A program made the translations under genes and the position numbers. 64,000 nt of DNA from assembly GCF_933775445.1 (NCBI RefSeq), contig NC_065878.1, positions 3,246,001 through 3,310,000 of the forward strand, in the 5' to 3' direction. Of the stretch, positions 10,971-21,372 are shown piece after piece (the stretch's first letter is position 1; every line of letters begins with the position of its first letter). The notes under the pieces are model-generated. The model did not search any database. It had not been told where the DNA came from and worked only from the letters and a program-made list of their open reading frames with translations. The DNA is from Argentina anserina (lineage: Eukaryota; Streptophyta; Magnoliopsida; Rosales; Rosaceae).

Positions 10971-13409
10971 TGTTTATACCCAAACTCAAAGCCCATGAAT
11001 CCTTGTACACTCCTCTCAACTTACACTCTCAATTCCGAGTAAAGATAACTCTCTCCCTCATAGCACTGAATGGAGAATGAAATTCTCTCTAGAAAACAGA
11101 GTACACAAAACTCTGATGCTCCACTCTACTATGCCAACCTTCATAGTTATTTATATCCAACTCTTGCCATGCTAACAAAGATAACATATTCATAGAAGAA
11201 AACCAAAGTCATGTTTTTCATTCTTTCCCGTTCAATGTTCTACACTAAAATAGTATCAAATTATTTCTAGTAGTTTTCAACTATTATTTCATGCATGCAT
11301 GTTGTGTACTCATTCTCCATGCATCCTCACAATAACATTGCATGATTGTAGACTTGTTCTTATACGAACTTCAAATATGGCTACACTACTCTAGCTATTT
11401 CTAGCTCTACATCACAATAAATGAGCTATTTCACATGCATTTACTTTGTGTATATTGCAGCTGATTTCTTCCATTCATACATTACTGCAATTGTAATAAA
11501 CATGACATTAATTTGAGCCACATCTCAACAGGTGTTAGAGAGTGAAAAATTACAGGTTCATTCCTTAAACTTTATTTGTTGAGCGCTTTGACATTTAAAA
11601 GCATGCAAGACTTATATGGAAGAAAGGACTCCTTGCTATATCACACATCTGATTATACACTTATGGAAGTTGTTGGCTTTGACCAAGTTCAAAACGGCAA
11701 GCAAAGAAGATAAGTTCCTTATTCAAGGTTTGACAAATTCAAACGTAAAGCAAGCAGAGATAAGATGCTCACACATAACTTTTCTACTATAAGAGAGTAG
11801 AAATACACAATTATGATACAATTATGCTCCAACTCCAATCGATTCTCTACTTTGAAGATTTTATTTTTCTTTCCTAAATCATTTCTAAATTATGGAGATT
11901 GTCGTATATAGGAATTATTGCCTTGGGTAACTCGGAGTAACTTCGAAAGCCCTAATCCCTTTTAGGGTTGTAGGTGGTGGCACAGCCGAATCTTATCTTG
12001 AAGGGTCGCTACTGGGTTGGTCCGAGGCCAGTGTCGTGGGTAATGGCGTCTTTAGGCAGAAAGTAGTGCCAGTGTGCCAAGGCGGCGTAGTTTTGCGTTT
12101 GGGAGTCTGATTTTAGGATGGGTGGCGATCTTTGTTTTAGTGAGATATTGTTGTCCTCAAGGGCGGTGCGGATCCGACCCAAGGCTTGGAGCCCTTGCCC
12201 GGTTTTCCTATATATGTAATTACCCCCAATAAATTTGCACAAAGTGATGTCTGGTCTTCTCCAACACTTCAGTAGTTCGAATCTTGGTGAAGGGACTTTG
12301 GCTGTTTTTAAATTTTTATGCTGTTTTTCATGTTTTTTCTCTCCTTATTTTCATTTTTGGTTCTCTTGTTACCCATTTATTCTTATTTTTTCTTCATTTT
12401 TTTGTTCTTTTATTTTATAATGTTATTCATTAGGTTTTTCTCAAAAATTTCTAAAAATTTTTGATATTTTCCTCATTTTATTCTCCCCTTATTTCTTTTA
12501 AGTAAAATATTTTATTTATTTTATAAATATAATTCTAAATTTTAAGGAGCAAAATTACCCGCAAAAAAGAATTTCGTTTAAGCCGTACCACGCTTGACAT
12601 CCTAGATCGGCCCCTGGCAGGGACTCGTGTTGCTGATCTTGGATTGCTTGGCTGAGGTCGAGTGTCTCCAAGTTCTCCCGAGTTCTTCTTTTCCCTGTCG
12701 AGGCAGTAGAGCTTCGCCGAGATCTAGAGGTTGTACACGTTTGGTAGCACAAGGCTTTGACACTTGGTTGCTTAGTTTGGTGGTAGGTCTTATGGTAGAC
12801 TTTCCAAAGCAGTTTGCCATGGTTGGGTGGCGTGGTGGCCTATTTTTTTCTTATTTATGTCTTTTATTTTGGGGTGGTGTAGATTTTAGTCTTCAATAAA
12901 TTAGTCGTACTAATAGGGCATTCATGTTATTTTTATGAGTCTCACCTTAAATATTCAACATATAATTAAATAGCTATGTAATTTTAGTACTAGGTTTTCT
13001 GTGTATTGCTAGGTTTCTAATAATTTAGCATATTCCAGTTTAACTTTTATATAGCCAGCGATGACGGAACCCCAATTAAAAAAATGTTGTCTTTTTTCTC
13101 ACCACATTTGTAGGGAAAGTGTTTAGAACTCCCTGGAAATTTCTCTCTACAATTAAGAAAATGTGATATATAGAGGAACTATTTGAGTTGCTCAAAAACA
13201 AACTTTTGTATTGCGAATAGAAATTTCACCATATCAGTAAAATTATGCTGAACCTGTTGCAACTTGTTGATTTATTCAGGTAATTCAGTGCCAAATACCT
13301 TGAATCTCATTTATTTTGGCATTCAAAACAATGCAACCAAACTGAATATGAATAGTAGTTCAGATAAAACATCAGTATCATTGCCAGCAAGTTTCTTGTA
13401 GCACGAGAT
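10971..13409. other. Intergenic between the two NQR genes, no gene recognised
   Basis: The blocks at 11940-12240 and 12560-12900 are GC-richer than their surroundings and contain short frames on both strands. No domain, repeat end or target duplication is recognisable. The rest is AT-rich. The paralogous NQR genes flank this stretch, so it expanded after, or together with, their duplication. Confidence 0.4.
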
Positions 13410-14829
13410 TTACACGTGCAACTTTGATTTTCCTTGGAGTCTCAAAGTAAAACTCTGCAATGATAATAGAACTTTTCTTAGTCTCTGCTTGGTCTCTTCG
13501 TCAATCAAGTCGCCATTTTCATCAAATTTACCCGGAGGATTGAATGCATCAACAAAAAGCTCAGGCTTGTTGATAAAATGAAGATCGAGACAAACTCCGA
13601 TTTGGCGCAGATGGTATTGAGATCTTGAACCGCCAGTTCCTCCTGAAGCACTTATAATAGCAGCAGCTCTATCAGCCCACACATTAGGGGGTCTAGATCC
13701 CCAGTCGATAGCGTTTTTCAGGGGTGCTGCATAGATGCATGGTACATGCATGTAGTTAGAAGTTGGATTTTTTTTTTGTGTGACCACTGACCAAAGAGAA
13801 GTTTAATGATAAAATTAAAATTTAATTACATCGGATTCGGAACTAATAACAATCAGATTTCTCCGGGCAAGACAATCAAACAACTAGGTTCACTATATTT
13901 CATAAACAAAGATCACGTCCATCTTGACACCAAAATGCATATATACATGCACATAGTATTTAGAACTTAAAACATAGAAATAGTGACTAGTGAATCTTAT
14001 GTGAATTGAATGAGGCAACATTATTAGTCAGTCAGTTGTTGATCGATGATCAATAGCTCAAGTTACGATTTGTGCAGAGGAAGATGCTATCACTAATAAT
14101 AATTTGCTATACCCGTGGTGAATCATAGAACATCCTAATTTTCTTATATATGTTCCTCAAATTTTCATTCATTACCTGCTTCTAAATGCACGCAAGAGTC
14201 AAGAGTGCAAGACTCTAATATCCGATCTGCCCCAGTTCTAACCTATTTGGCAACCATGCCTTCCTGCTTGGACTAATGACTAATCTCAGATCTCATCAAT
14301 AACTAGGACAAAGTTTGGTGAACCATGTATACTTTAAAATGAAGCGCAATATTAAATATAGTACTACCAATCAATGGCAACGCTCCTTAAAGCCTGTCTT
14401 ACACTAGATTTGAAGATCTAATTAGTGTATACTTTAATTGAAGATGACCAGGTGCATGCAATAAACCACTTGTTTTTGGCCAAAATATGTTTTGATTAAT
14501 GATGTTTGAGCAAGTCTAGTAATATATTTACGTATATTACACTGATGAAATGTAAAAAAAAAACATTTACAAAAATAAGAATGGGGAAGTGAGCATGATA
14601 GTACCAGAGACAGAGTAATTGTACTCGGGAGAGGCGAAGAGAAAGCTATCAGCCTCTAAAATCTTCTGCCGGAATGCTTCGACCTCCGGTGGGAATCTCT
14701 CTCCGTCCTCAAGATCGGTGTCCAGCATCGGCAGCGCCGTGATGTCGCCGTCCTCGATTTCAACGCCGGTGATAGATCCCTTGCTTATCTCAATCGCTGC
14801 ATTCAGTTACATATATACGCCGTTATTAA

Positions 14830-14879
<50 letters not shown>

Positions 14880-14984
14880 GGAAGTAGTAGTAGACTAGTA
14901 GTACTTACCTGAACGAATGAGGCCGCGGTTGTAGGAGGCTTGACGAATGGAACCACAGAGCGCCACCACTTTAATTGTCTCCAT
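13410..14984 (-). CDS. NQR: NAD(P)H:quinone oxidoreductase (NQR type), copy 2
   Basis: Same family and presumed role as the gene at 8082-9746: FMN-dependent quinone reduction in the cytosol. Exons on the minus strand are 14984-14909, 14796-14605 and 13726-13410; introns are 112 and 878 bp with GT..AG borders. Intron positions and phase are identical to copy 1. The product is 194 aa. The N-terminus is seven residues shorter than copy 1 and reads ALCGSIRQASYNRG in the FMN-phosphate loop. SPEYNYSVS is followed by APLKNAIDW. The glycine-rich loop differs from copy 1 (SASGGTGGSRSQYHLRQ against SAGGNFGGGRSQYHLRQ), which could affect nucleotide or quinone binding. The frame is fully open, and the C-terminus is extended by a few residues after LQGKSK. 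Intron 1 carries a (GA)n microsatellite. Confidence 0.92.
14833..14876. repeat. (GA)22 microsatellite in intron 1 of NQR copy 2
   Basis: This is an uninterrupted GA run of 44 bp, read as CT on the coding strand. It lies wholly within the 112-bp first intron. Length polymorphism is likely. The corresponding intron of copy 1 lacks it. Confidence 0.95.
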
Positions 14985-15076
14985 ATTTTGATTTGCAATT
15001 GGCAAGAGGTGAACGATTACGCGAGTTGCTCAAACAATCCCAATCCGTCCCCTTGCGGTGGAAGAACATATATCGA

Positions 15077-15085
15077 CTATTTATA
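15077..15085 (-). promoter_or_regulatory. TATA box of NQR copy 2
   Basis: TATAAATAG on the minus strand lies 93 bp upstream of the ATG. It is a good match to the plant TATA consensus at a plausible distance for a short 5' leader. Confidence 0.6.
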
Positions 15086-15725
15086 CCGGAACAAACGGTT
15101 ATCTTGACTCATTAGAAATTGGACAGTCAAGGAAATTTCTTATTGAGTTACGGAATCTTGGCCGACTTGATTATGTAAGCACTGAGGTGTCTTGCAAACT
15201 AGAAACGAAATTAAGTCATTAAGTAACGAAGTCTTGATATAAGAAAAAGAAGCAAAGGGGATCGCGGTCTAGGTTGTTTTTTTTTGACAAATTATAAAAA
15301 TGTACCATCTTCTAATTTATATTAGAAAAAAGTTACTACTTATAAATTAATTATAAAAAATCATCACATTTAAGTGAAAATTATAAAAAAATTAACAAAA
15401 TTAGAAAAAAGTCATTTTAAAAATATTCTATGGACTATTTTGCCATTTCTTACTATTTTTCTTCTTTTTTTTCTTCTTTTTCTAATTTCGGCCATAACTT
15501 TCTCGTCCGACGATAGATTTTGACGAAATTGGTACCGTTAGAAAGATCTCGCTCTCCTATTTAATTTGATATACTATCCATTCCGAATCTACCAACCTTA
15601 CAAGGCGCAACAACCATCACAAAGGGTTGCCGCCATCGATGGCGGTGCTTCAAGCAATTCCGACGAAACCGAAGCTCAAGGTTCCCTAATTCATGCTATT
15701 CTCTTCATTCTAAGCATACTTATAT

Positions 15726-16512
15726 CAATCTCATTTGAATTTTAACAAAATTTCACATATTTCCACATTTCCTCTCGGCATGTCGCAGTTTCTGTCACAA
15801 AGGCTGTCACAGCTCCTGTCATAGACGCCGTCACAGCTCCTGTCACAGACGCCGTCACAGCTCCTGTCACAGACGTCGTCACAGCTCCTGTCACATACGC
15901 CGTCACAACTCCTGTCGCATACGCTTTCATAGACATTGTCACACCTACTGTAACAACCGCTATCACACTATCTATTTACACCCAGTGTCACAACCTATGT
16001 CACCCTACTTGTCACAACCATTATCACACTACCTATTACACTAACTATCACTCATCCTGTCACACCTCCTATCACACCCACTGTCACATAAGTTGTCACA
16101 CTATCTATTTACACTACACCTACTGTCATACCAATCTCATTTGAATTTTAACAAAATTTCACATATTTCCACAATTCCTCTCGGCATGTCACAACTCCTG
16201 TCACAGACGTTGTCACAGACACTGTCACAGACGTTGTCACAAACACTGTCACACATACTGTCACAACCGCTATCACACTATCTATTTACATCCACTGTCA
16301 CAACCTCTATGACACTACCTGTCACAACCACTATCACACTACCTATTACACTAACTGTCACACAATCTATCACACTAGTTTTCTGTCTGTCACACTGCCT
16401 GTCACACAAATATTTGTTCTGTGACAAGTAGTGTGACAGGTGGTGTGATAGATGATGTGACTCTCATTGTGACAGTCGATGTGACTACTATTGTGGGCGA
16501 TATTGTAACTGA
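15726..16512. repeat. GTCACA-rich tandem array with an inverted tail
   Basis: Dozens of CTGTCACAG/CTATCACAC-type words are spaced about 12 bp apart on the plus strand from 15770 to 16420. The same words then appear in reverse (GTGACAGG, GTGTGATAG, GTGACTCT) at 16421-16500. A 64-bp lead sequence starting CAATCTCATTTGAATTTTAAC occurs at both 15726 and 16132, so the array is also a 406-bp tandem duplication. Open frames through it (15742-15966, 16093-16431) are only a by-product of the repeat. The flanks hold AT-rich segments with GAAAAAAGT-like words at 15335-15410 and the reverse ACTTTTTTC at 17300-17370, so it may be the core of a foldback or MULE-like element. Confidence 0.65.
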
Positions 16513-17583
16513 AATAGCTTCATTAACAAAACTAATAGTCACATATCAATATAGTGGATAACATTTACAAAATCACGTAAATTGAAACTTGAAAATGAAG
16601 AATCGAAGAAACGAAAAGAAAAGAATTGACTTTTGGCACCCAAAATATTGCTATGGGCACCCATGGCCATCTTTGCTCTGCAATCAACTTTGTTTTCTCC
16701 GTCGTCGTCACACCCACAGCTTCACCATCATCTTCGATCGGCGCTACATCAACCGCCCTTGTTCCAAGCACTCCACAATGTCGTCGTCCTCTCTTCAATT
16801 ACAACCTCTCGTCGGTCGGAACCAGACATCCTCAAGCCAAGGATCGCACCGTCCATGGCGACAAGATCCAGATCTCTGATTCATGTCGGTCTTCACTCCT
16901 CTGCTCTCGAATCCATATCGGACCTCCACTTCAATCTGTAGACCAAAATCCCACACTCGATTCGATCGAGCTCCTCTGACGGTGACTGCGCCTCTCTGAC
17001 GTCGATAGCTTCCATTCACCTATGATCTCCAGATGTCGCACTCTCAAAGGAGGGTGGAAAATGGCAGTCCAGATCCGATCTGTTTTTCATTTGACCCGAT
17101 TCCTGCATTGTCGTCGTGACTCTCCTTGATCCCCGCCAGCTTTCTTTCACGGCCTTGATTCCGTCTTCACCAAATGAGCCACCGACAAGGCTCAGAGAGG
17201 AAAATAGATAAATTAGATAGAGGTTTCGATTTTGAAAGAGTTAGTGGCACGCCGTAATATTTTTGATTTTTATGGGCAACGCTTTAAGAAAATCAGGATA
17301 CTGACTTTTTTCTAATTTTCGTATCTTACTTGACTTTTTTCTAAATACATGCATCAATTGTGACTTTTTTATAAGAAGCCCTTTTTTTTCTCGTCTCTCT
17401 CTCTCTCTTTGCTTGGCATCTTTTCTTCCTCTAATGATATGTTTGATTGAATTCAACGCTCGTTTCACCTCCACTCTTGCCATTAAAGAGAAGGGCAAGG
17501 TAGTTTTCTAATACGACCCAAATCTTTTATAGTTCACCGCGATTGTACATTTATCTTTTTCTTGAAACGAGAGTCGTACCAAG
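16513..17583. other. Non-coding remainder of the GTCACA element and flank
   Basis: The region 16590-17020 is GC-richer and has several overlapping frames on both strands, but no recognisable protein domain. 17220-17380 contains repeated GACTTTTTTCTAA words that mirror 15330-15410. I do not call a gene. Confidence 0.4.
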
Positions 17584-18828
17584 TGTGACGACTCTAAAAG
17601 TTCAATTTTTAATGCGTAATATTTTCAGGAAAACTTCATTTACGAAAGTTGCAGGGCTCGTCGATACGATTTCGTCGACATGCGGCACGCTTAAATCAGA
17701 AAGTTACGAATCAAGAAGTGTGTTGGACATTTTTAGAAATTAGTATAAATAAAATCAGAAAATGGGAAATTTTTTTTGAAAAGTCCATTTTCTTCCCCAG
17801 TGGCGATCTCTGCCGTCCGGCCACGGATTGGGACGCCACCGGTCATGTTATCTTTGTCTCGCCGTTCTCTGTCGATCTATATTAGAGTTGCACCGCGTCG
17901 ACCGCTGTGCGAGGAGCAGCAAAGGCCAGAAGTTCCTGCAGATTTCGTCGTCGCCGTGCGAGCTTTTCCGGCAACTCTGGAGCTCAGGGCCGCTTCAAGT
18001 TGGTGTGATCCTCCCTTCTGGCTGTGATTCGACCAGAGTTTGACGCCGAATCGAGCTGCATCACCAGATCAAATTGGGTGCATTGTTCAGAGTTTCAGAG
18101 GCGTTTTCCTGCCACTTTTGGATAGATCTAGACTTCCACGCAGTCAAGAAAAAGGTTTGTTTTCTGGTGATCTATAACTTTCATGTTGGGATCGAGTTGT
18201 TTTAGAGAGGTCAGAGATGGGTGGCGCGTGAGGCCCATGCACAACCACTCACGCGCAACCACTGTGGCAACGCGTGCGGCGGCGCGTGTTGCTATTTTTG
18301 GAGTAGTGAGTCACTCCATCATGTAGTATATGTCGATACAAACTTATCGATCTCTTAATTGTTGAATTTGGTTATCGTATGAGATCGTTAATCTAAATTA
18401 TCGTTGGTAGAGATAATGTGTTATTAACGTAAGCTTCGTGTTCAATTGATGTTGCGTCTATGTGATTGTGTTGATTGATAATGATTATGGTGTTGTGTGT
18501 TTGATGGATGATAGTTATGATGATGGTTATGTGCGTCGATTGTGATGATGTATGTGATATACGAATATGAATGGTTATGAGGTTTACGTACTGTGGTGAA
18601 CTATTGAACTACGAATGGCTTGATCTCTACTATAGGGTACGTAGGGAGCCCAACCGAGGTTTGGGTGCAGCCACAAATATTTTAGGATAGATTTTCGTGC
18701 TAGATATATTGAGGCATTAAGAATTGTGGTTATTTAATTATGGTTGCTATTTGATCATATTGTTAGATGATTGTATGACGTTAATTACGCCTATCAGAAT
18801 TAGGGTTAGGACCATGGGATGTTTGCCA
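17584..18828 (+). repeat. Gypsy-type LTR segment, plus orientation
   Basis: It begins TGTGACGACTCTAAAAGTTC and ends near GGGATGTTTGCCA. It shares blocks in the same order with the minus-strand LTR at 19930-20676: ACGACTCTAAAAGTT, a GGCACGC...TAAATC block, GATCTCTGCCG..GGCCA, and TTTGGGTGCAGCCAC near its end. It is longer than that LTR because of an extra ~400 bp at about 18190-18600. Borders are approximate and no target duplication is evident. Confidence 0.55.
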
Positions 18829-18925
18829 GGTAAAGGTATGCGATTAAACACTGAGTGTGAGGTATTCGTTTGAGTTATGGTTTCGGTTATCTCTGTTAGT
18901 TATATTGATTAGCTTTGGGACTCGG

Positions 18926-19093
18926 GAGTACCGGAAGAGATGGGATGGACTAGGAGTACCGAAAGAGAGGGGTTGGACCGGGAGTACCGGAAGAGAGGGG
19001 TTGGACCGGGAGTACCGGAAGCGAGGGGATGAATCGGGAGTACCGGAAGAGAGGGGTTGAACCAGGGGTACCGGAAGAGAGGGGATGAATCGG
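18926..19093 (+). repeat. 28-bp minisatellite, about six copies
   Basis: The unit is GAGTACCGGAAGAGAGGGGTTGGACCGG-like. Unit starts are at 18926, 18954, 18982, 19010, 19038 and 19066, an exact 28-bp period with point differences. Because 28 is not a multiple of three, the frame shifts with each copy. It lies just before the DUF4283 remnant and does not encode part of that domain. Confidence 0.9.
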
Positions 19094-19143
19094 AAGCGGT
19101 ATTGATATTACCGAGTCGCTAGAAGAGAGGAGATGTACTAGCA

Positions 19144-21105
19144 GAGTTCCGATAGAGATTGAAAAGGAGAGGACTAGTGACTTGATGTCGGTCTGGGGCT
19201 TGAAGGATCGCTTGCAGATGCAAGCATATGGAGACCGTTTTGTGATGAAATTCACGGAAGTGGCGGAGAGGGATGAGGTCATTTTCTACGGCCCTTAGAT
19301 TTACAATCGTTCCTTGTTTGTCACAGTGACCTTTGATGCTCTTTTTGACCTGATGGTACGGTGGTGCCGATTCTCAACTATCCAGTGACTATGGAGATTC
19401 TAGGATTGCCTCATGCCCTGAAGACATCGGTGGCAGTGGAATTGGTGGGTCAAATCCTAGGGGTGGTTGAGGAGGTGTTTGCAAAGGAAGTAAAGCGTGG
19501 GTTGCGGTTTAGGGTTCGTATCACTCACTACCTGACATATCCGATCCGGCAAGACTTTCTACCACACTTGTATGAGTTTGGCACGACGAATATTCTTGCC
19601 ATGCTCTCCTTCAAGTATGAGAGAATGACCATATTGTATAGGGTGTGTGGAATGTTGGAGCATGGTGCGGTGGTCCCCAGACTTGTCTGAGCCTAGGGTT
19701 CTCAGGGTGATGTCGGTGGTTAATACTGGGACAGGGCAACCAGTGGGAGCAGTGCGGATGACTGGAAGAGAGGTGGTGGTGAATATAGCTCTTTTTCGTA
19801 ACCCTAACCCTAACCCTAGCTTTGGAAAAAAGGTTAGGGTTTGATGCAGGTGATAGCTCCTCCTCGCCGACGAGGCCGCCTAAGGTGCCTAATCTTGTAT
19901 TTTCAATCCCCAGCATGGTAGTGGTAGATTGAAACATCCCAACCCAAAAATTACCTATTTACGCGTTAAAATCCAATTTATATCAAGCGAACCAATATCT
20001 AATCTAAAATAATTGTGGCTGCACCCAAACCTTGGTTGGGCTACCTACATACCCTTTACAAGGGATCAAATCATTCGTAGTTCAACTTAGTAAGGTATAA
20101 AACCATTATAAACAACACGAAATCGACACTATTCAGAAACCCTAGAGTTTCAATTCGTCGATTCTCTTACCTCGATGTGTGTTGGATTGATTCCTTTGGA
20201 TTGTTTGTTGCTGGAGATGAGACCTTTCCAAACCCCTCAAAAACTCGAGCTATGGCGGCCGGAGGAGGGAGTTCCGATCAAAAGTGTATACGGCAGCAGT
20301 GGAGCTTCTCGGCATTGATTCTCCCAATCGGTAGAGCTAGGGGTTGCGACACTGGTCTAAAACGAAAGGAAACCCTCTAAGCTCCAAGAAGCAACCGGTG
20401 CGGCGACCCAGTTTGGCCAGGCGGCAGAGATCGACGCCGGAGACCAAAACTGGGCCCCTTGAGTGAAGAGTGCCCGACGGTTTACATTTTTCCTCCCCCC
20501 CCCTTTTCTGATTTTTAGCCATATTTATATTGATTTCCAAAAATTCCCAAATACATTTTTGAATCGTACATCTTCATAAGAACTTCGATTTAGGCGTGCC
20601 GTGTGTCCACAAATTCGTGAAGGAAGTTTTCTCAAAAAACTTACGCATCGAAATGTCAACTTTTAGAGTCGTTACACTTAATGACGCTATACGAGTAAAA
20701 AGGTTCGAAGCGTATCAGTAGTGGCAAGAGGAGTGCTAACATTGAGTTAGTGACGCTAACCAGGAGGAGTAAAATTGTGGGGCCAGTTCTGGTAGAGGCG
20801 CCGCCGTTTGAGCTATAGTTTCTGAAGGAGTTGAGTCTCCCACATCAAGGTGGTCTTCTTTTGATGAACCTGCAGAAAAAGCGGTTAGGTCGACCTGCAT
20901 GTTGGAAGAATAAGCCCAAGGCCCAAGTTGGGGAGGTTATTGTTGTTAGAGTTAGGCCACAACGAGCCAAGAAGCGTAGCTTTGGACAACGCAAGAAGAA
21001 GGCATTTGGGCCTACTGTTCCAGCCCAGCCCATTGAGGAGCTAGTGAGCGCTTTGGAGACCTCTTCGGAAGGGTCTGTTCTGGTTTAGAGTTTGTGTGTC
21101 TAGCT
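19144..21105 (+). pseudogene. DUF4283 / zinc-knuckle retroelement protein remnant
   Basis: The plus-strand frames from 19144 to about 19690 give a DUF4283 domain: a WGLKDRLQMQAYGDRFVMKF-like start, a stop at about 19297, then a LGLPHALKTSVAVELVGQIL block and a KRGLRFRVRI block. A degenerate zinc-knuckle start (YERMTILYRVCGMLEH) follows. This architecture is typical of ORF1-like proteins of plant LINEs and related retrogenes. The frame degenerates near 19690 and a minus-oriented LTR (19930-20676) interrupts it. A lysine/arginine-rich C-terminal piece, with GRPACWKNKPKAQ and KKRSFGQRKKKAFG, resumes at 20831-21088. No reverse transcriptase follows. The 3' UTR ends in poly-A at 21342-21350. Confidence 0.7.
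19930..20676 (-). repeat. Gypsy-type solo LTR, minus orientation
   Basis: On the minus strand it runs from TGTAACGACTCTAAAAG (at 20676) to GGGATGTTTCA (at 19930), 747 bp, with TG..CA ends. It is related to the plus-oriented segment at 17584-18828 and the fragment at 10090-10339. The flanking 5-mers (TAGAT, CTTAA) do not match, so the target duplication has decayed or the ends are slightly off. A 10-bp C run near 20495 lies inside it. Confidence 0.6.
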
Positions 21106-21341
21106 TTAAGAATAAGTTAGTTGATGTTGACAAAGGCTTTGAATCTGTTTTTTTTTGTGTCGACTGTAGGGATTCAACATATAATTACTTAAGGGGTAGG
21201 TGGGATTCTATTTTCCCGGGTGTTATCTAGTTGCTTAGTTAGTTTGCTCTTTCTCAATTAATGTAGCCCCAAAAAAGGGCGGGAACATGTTCATATTGTT
21301 TAGTAGCTTTTCATCTATTTAAAATTTTGTGTCATTGATTC

Positions 21342-21350
21342 AAAAAAAAA
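21342..21350 (+). other. Poly-A tail of the LINE-like insertion
   Basis: Nine A residues sit directly before the right copy of the 21-bp direct repeat. They mark the 3' end of the plus-strand retroelement that carries the DUF4283 remnant. Confidence 0.6.
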
Positions 21351-21372
21351 GGTAATGAAGTCTTGAATTAAG

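Larger units (their letters stand above)
15222..21371. mobile_element. 6.1-kb composite insertion flanked by a ~21-bp target duplication
   Basis: The left flank reads GTAACGAAGTCTTGATATAAG (from 15223) and the right flank GTAATGAAGTCTTGAATTAAG (from 21352), 18 of 21 identical. The right copy is immediately preceded by a poly-A run (21342-21350). A poly-A tail plus a long target duplication is the signature of LINE-type, target-primed insertion. The coding remnant inside (DUF4283/zinc knuckle at 19144-21088) agrees with a LINE-related element on the plus strand. Other repeats listed separately have inserted into it. Confidence 0.6.

Noticed and set aside
15742..16431. Repetitive proteins from the GTCACA array
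   Set aside because: The frames persist only because the repeat spacing is near a multiple of three. No start context, domain or conservation supports translation.
16565..17019. Cluster of five overlapping frames of 74-117 aa on both strands
   Set aside because: All overlap one another in a moderately GC-rich stretch and none has a recognisable motif.
19797..19820. Telomere-like CCCTAA repeats
   Set aside because: Only three 6-bp units. The usual plant telomere unit is 7 bp (CCCTAAA), and the run sits inside a decayed coding remnant, so it is not an interstitial telomere.
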